64,000 bases of DNA from Arabidopsis thaliana (Eukaryota; Streptophyta; Magnoliopsida; Brassicales; Brassicaceae), in NCBI RefSeq assembly GCF_000001735.4, contig NC_003075.7, forward strand, positions 9,487,001 to 9,551,000, written 5' to 3'. How positions within the stretch are numbered: the first letter of the stretch is position 1; the number at the start of each line of letters is the position of its first letter. The position numbers and the translations under genes were made by a program. Below, one piece after another: positions 59,343-64,000 of this stretch. The notes under the pieces were generated by a model. It made no database searches and was not told the origin of the DNA. It saw only the letters and a program-made list of their open reading frames with translations.

Positions 59343-62300
59343 TTACCATGATGCCTCAGAATCTTCGTCCCTATGCGCGATGGGAATTTCTTTAGCTTGT
59401 CGCTTAGTTATCATGGAATCAACAGAGAAAGCTTCACCCTCCAGACATGGATATGAAATTGATGACGATTCTCCCCGCCCTAATGGAAGCTCCAGATTTG
59501 GAGCGGTCAATCCTGTGTCTGTTACTGTTTGGCCACAGGGTAAGTTGAAATCTTCTTCAGAGTTTCCTAATGTCATCTGTATAATAAACCAAACTATCGA
59601 TTCTTTTAGATAGTGGCCTTCCTGAAATATTAAAAAGAAAATCGAGAGATAGCTTTAATAGTTTTCAGTTCAAATTATGGCAAAAGACTTACCCGCATCC
59701 GCTTCTTGCTACTACTCTCAGTCTCTACAGCATCACATTTTTCTCCAGACTGTTGGTTGTACTCTGCTTTAGAGCTTCCATCACTATCATCCGGATATGG
59801 AGACACATGCAGGAGTTGTACGCCGCATCCTTTGATCCTCCTCCCTTTAAACTTGAATTCCACATTATCCAAGACCTTTACCTTTGGATATAGAGTATTT
59901 TTAAACTGCCGGAACTTGAAGGAACACAAAACCAGATGATCCGTCTTACACATCAGTGTCATATCAGTAGCTATTGTATGGATATAATGTTCGCCTTTGT
60001 ATTGGAAGTATACATACACACTCCCATAAGAATCGGTTTGAGGTTCAACCACTACACAAGCATTGAATCGCAAAAATTTGTGAGAGAGAGATCTCCGAGG
60101 TAAAGTGATATTTACGGAATTTCCATATGCTCGATGCTTGAAATATGCAGGCACTTCTCCACCTGGTAAAACCATAGTCTTCTTGAAGCATGAACGTAGG
60201 ATGAGTTCTCGTGCATCTCTATCCAATTTGAAGCAATTCTGGAAGTTAAAATAGTTTCTTCCATACCAATAATTATCTTCATCCTCATCCTCCTCCTCAT
60301 CATCCTCCTCCTCATCCTCGTCCTCATCCTCATCATCGTCATCGTCATCTTCATCCTCCTCATCCTCATCCTCATCCTCATCCTCGACATCGGTATTCTC
60401 GTTATACTCATCCTCATCCTCATTCTTGTCATAACTCATCCTCATTCTCGTCATCCTCATTATAGTCATCCTCAACATCATCGTCTCGTGTACGCATCTT
60501 TTCAATCTTTTCATAGTGATCATCCATTGTTGCCACCACAGTGGAATCACTCAACGCCGAAATGACACCTCCACAGTCTGTAAAGTCGACCTTCTTAAGC
60601 CAAGTCAGTCTGAAAATGTTCGGGGAGATGTTTTTCAACTTTTTGCAACCACTCATATTTAGTATCTTGAGCTTCGAAAAATTCTCAATGAAGCAAGGAA
60701 CTTGTTCAATGGCGGTGTCAGCTAGATTGAGTTCTTGAATACTAGTTGAAATCTGAGGAAATCTTCTCAACGACTTGCAACCACGCATCGATAATACAAT
60801 GAGCCTCGAGAAATTCTCAAAACATGGAACTTCTTCAATGGCAGTGTCATCTAGATTGAGTACAGCAATACTTTTTGAAATTTGAGGGAAAAATCTCAAA
60901 CTTGAGCACCCTTTGAGATTGACTGTATGGAGAGATGACAAGTTGACATCCATAGGAAGAACCTTCAGCCCTGTGCATTCTTTCATTTCTAACGTGTATA
61001 GTTTTTGGTGATTCCCAATTGTAGAAGGTAACGTCACCAAACTTTTGCAATTTGAGAGGTTCAAATTCACCAGATTGGTGGCCTTTGAAAGATCTGGAAT
61101 TTCTATCAGGTTTTCACATTCTGACAGATCCATCCTCTCAAGTTTCCCAAGGGACTGAAACAGAGTAAAACATTGTTATGCTTTTCTTTTTTTTAATGTA
61201 AAACGTTGTTATGCTTTAATCATTGTTGATACTATATCCGTTTAGTGTTATAATCAAGAACAAGACATAATGTTGTATATATTACACGTATAAAAATCGT
61301 ACCTGGACGCCTTCCCATAGCTTCTCAAGCATGTTGTTGCCTCTCAGTTTGAGATTAACGAGATGTTCTGGTAGAAATTTACTTGGATTACATCTCCTAA
61401 GGCAATCGAGATAATCTAGTCCAGGGAGACTCTTGTTCCATAAACAATCTGCTACGTCGATGTCAATTCCATATGGGGAAATTTGCATTATAGTCTCAGG
61501 GAAATTTCTCAACTTGGGGCATCGTAGGAGATCGAGGTACTCGAGAGATTCCGAGTTGAGAGGACTTGGAAAACTTTCTAGCACTTCGCAATCAGAAATA
61601 TCTAATCTCTCGAGGTTCATGGCATAAGAAAGATCTGGAATTTCTTTCAAATATTTGGAATTACGCAGAATCATCTTCTTTAGGCTTCCAAGTAGCTGAA
61701 AACAAGGAAAGAGAGAATAACACACATTTATAAACATTTCAAACAGATTTATTTAGATTGTTTAACAAATAAATTAATAAAAATAACACACTTCTGTTTT
61801 CAAATAGACAACTAAAACAATAAAGAATTAGTACCTGAGTTCCATTCCACAGCTTCTCAAGGTCACTATTCACCATTCTGAGTTCAACCAGATACTCAGC
61901 CTTAAAATTAGAAGGCAAACGCTTCAATGGACAATTATCCCACCATAGCCATTTGAGTTTACGTGGCAAGTAAACGAGGCCGTTAGGTAGACGCATTCTG
62001 GTTTCTCTCGGTTGCCACCATGAATGATCATGAATTTTTAGATATTGGAGATTAAGCATGCCTTGGAACGAGTTTTCATCTATTGAAATAAATGGCTTAT
62101 CTATTTGTGAATCTGATGACGCGCTGAAATGTATTCCGAGCAATTTTTCAGTCCCCTGACAAAAACAAATCCCCAAAGAAAACTATTATCCTCAAGTACC
62201 AAACTAAATCAGTTTTTTTCTGTCCTTTTTAACATCAAAAGCCAATCGGTGAATTAATATAAAGTGGTGCATTAAGCTGCAAAAACTTACGGTATTATCG

Positions 62301-64000
62301 GTAAATACGTCTAGAATTTCCTCAGCATTCTCCAGAAATCGACGTTTTCCAGGATTACCATTAGACTCTTCACGATCAATTTCTGTAGCCAACTTCTGAA
62401 GCAAATTGTGCATCTCTATAGTATCATTCGGTGTTAAACGTATGAGGGACTTATCATCCAACGTTTTGAGCCTAATGTTAACATTAACACCATCTCCGAG
62501 GAAGTCTTTGATGGATTTGACTTTCCAACCATTGAATAACCATGCAATGTAATGGAATATATCTTGATCTTTTGGATCTAATCTAACGTAGCTGACTCTT
62601 AATGTTTTCATAATATCTCTGTTCAAACCATTTTGGAGCTCAGCCAGCATCTCCATCCACTCTTCTTTGCTCCTTCGTTTTAAAGACGAACCAAGGACAC
62701 TGAGACCCAAAGGAAGATTACCGGCAAGCTTTGCAACTTCAAATGCTAGTTCCTTAAAATCATCAGGTGGAGAGTATTTCCCAAAAGCATATTGGCATAT
62801 CATCTTAAGAGCAAGACCTTGAGATGGGAGCTTCACCTCATATATAAGGTCAATCTCATGAGCCTTGAGAAGTTGCCTATCTTGAGTGATCACAATTATT
62901 CTGCTTCCAGATCCAAACCATTCAGCTTTTCCCACCAAGGTCCTAAGAAACTCTAGATTATCCACATCATCAAGAAGGATAAGAACTTTCTTGTGCTTCA
63001 ACCTTTGCTCCACCACACCAAAATGCTCTATCTTTATGTCCTTTTGACCTAAGATTTCCGAGAGAAGTTCTTTTTCCCAACTCAACTTCATGCCAGAGAC
63101 GTCACTACCACTGGTGCTTTTATAAGTTATGAAAGCGCGATGGTGGAACTGGCTAGAGAGTTGACTGAAAAGAGCTCTTCCTATAGTACTCTTACCAATC
63201 CCTGACTGTCCCCAAATCCCGACCATTATTCTAGCTTCCTTGGATTCCAAGCACAGTTTTAATTTTATTGCCTCTATATGATCCTCAATTCCGACTAAGT
63301 CACCAAAACCCTTTGGCAGAGGAAAAAGTTTATTCGAAACATCATTAGCTATCTTTACAACCATGGCTGCTTCACTAGGCCTAATAACAATAGTCAAAAT
63401 TGTGTCAATAAAGAGGCACCCCTAAAAGCACAATCGAAGATTCGAAGTGAACGCCAAGAAAAGAAAAAAAAAAGTACAGTTTTGCAATAATTATAAACAC
63501 TCATAGAAATAGTGGAATAAATAAAACATACCCGTTCCGAAGATCCTCCCCGGCTAAATTTGATATATCTGTGAGAGCTTTAACCCATCTTTGTTTCTGA
63601 TCCTCTGGTTTGTCCTCGCATGTCTTTTTAAAGACATCGCCAAAGCCACCGATCTGTTTTCTAACATGAGAAGGATCAACGCCGTAGAAAACCGGAATCA
63701 CCATTTGATCCAAGTCTTTGTCCTTGTGACACTTGTGGATCTCCACCAATTCATTCAAGCACCACGTGGAAGAAGCATAGTTCTCAGAGAAGATAACTAT
63801 TGAGATCCTCGCTTCTCTAATGGCCGTTATAAGCTCATCGGCGATTATGCAGCTTCTCACGATGCCGTGATCCATGAATGTATTGATTGATCTGCGGTCG
63901 AGCGCCTCGATTAGATGGCTGAGGAACGTTTTGCGAACATCTACCCCACTGAAGCTTGGGAAAACGTCGTATCTCCGGCTACTAGGAGAAGAAGAAGAAG
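59343..64000 (-). pseudogene. TIR-NB-LRR gene, start beyond the right edge, frameshifted in C-JID
   Basis: Exons: TIR 64000-63532 (5' end cut; reads [13 protein letters not shown]), NB-ARC 63380-62291, LRR 62155-61835, 61695-61303, 61154-59693, terminal 59576-59343. P-loop, WCLNEL and MHN are intact. In the last LRR exon the frame meets TGA at 60431-60429 inside a long Asp/Glu repeat; the downstream part ([22 protein letters not shown], terminal exon with APNLELPLG) is open in another frame. Repeat-length change would explain this; an unseen intron is possible. If translated as is, it loses C-JID. TIR and NB-ARC are nearly identical to 48926-50635. By order, At4g16960. Confidence 0.82.
60235..60500 (-). 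repeat. Asp/Glu-codon microsatellite in the C-JID region
   Basis: On the plus strand a run of TCATCC, TCCTCC, TCATCG units; on the minus strand GAT and GAG codons giving about 50 acidic residues. The paralogue at 47052-47130 has a much shorter version. The reading frame changes within this tract. Confidence 0.85.

Noticed and set aside
1-64000. tRNA, rRNA, microRNA or CRISPR features
   Set aside because: I saw no tRNA cloverleaf, rRNA segment or spaced-repeat array. Small-RNA precursors cannot be judged by eye here.

Overview
The window is plant nuclear DNA: A+T-rich intergenic and intron sequence, GT..AG introns, and plant LTR, Helitron, LINE and hAT elements. It is almost entirely a tandem cluster of TIR-NB-LRR (TNL) immune receptor genes, all on the minus strand. 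Several genes match Arabidopsis thaliana proteins I recognise. The gene at 13506-18455 is SNC1: numbering from its ATG puts Glu at residues 84 and 552, as published. The gene at 1584-8700 assembles to 1147 codons, the length I recall for RPP4. I therefore read the window as the RPP4/SNC1/RPP5 cluster of chromosome 4, probably a Col-0-like haplotype. That identification is from memory, not from a search. This is a known locus; I found no wholly new system, but many structural details are worth checking.

Layout, left to right. 1-1594: 5' part of a Ty1/copia element inserted in the last RPP4 LRR exon and supplying its stop codon. 1584-8700: RPP4, with a 3.0-kb Helitron-like insert in intron 1. 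8701-13505: promoter, a shuffled LRR fragment, a protein-kinase fragment, a solo LTR and a repeated spacer. 13506-18455: SNC1, intact. 18456-20472: its 5' region and a second kinase fragment. 20473-29541: a TNL broken by a Ty3/gypsy element and by frameshifts. 29542-32384: promoter, third kinase fragment, spacer. 32385-38691: a TNL nearly complete but frameshifted near its end, with a classical Helitron in intron 2. 38755-39500: promoter repeat array. 39690-45600: decayed TNL pieces, with a LINE insert and a hAT transposase relic. 46149-50640: a TNL that lost its normal start codon and promoter. 52166-57340: an intact 1440-residue TNL, probably the RPP5 allele. 57341-59342: promoter, fourth kinase fragment, spacer. 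59343-64000: a last TNL, cut by the window edge and frameshifted in an acidic repeat.

The genes share one exon plan: TIR exon, NB-ARC exon, two to four LRR exons (the last one also encoding the post-LRR C-JID region), then a short acidic terminal exon. TIR domains of this class are NADases that signal through EDS1; NB-ARC is the ATP/ADP switch; LRR and C-JID regions sense ligands or partners. Constant-offset near-identical tracts (33060-34900 with 53051-54891; 48926-50635 with 62291-64000) indicate recent conversion or duplication. Members differ in LRR module number, in the terminal exon and in promoter repeats.
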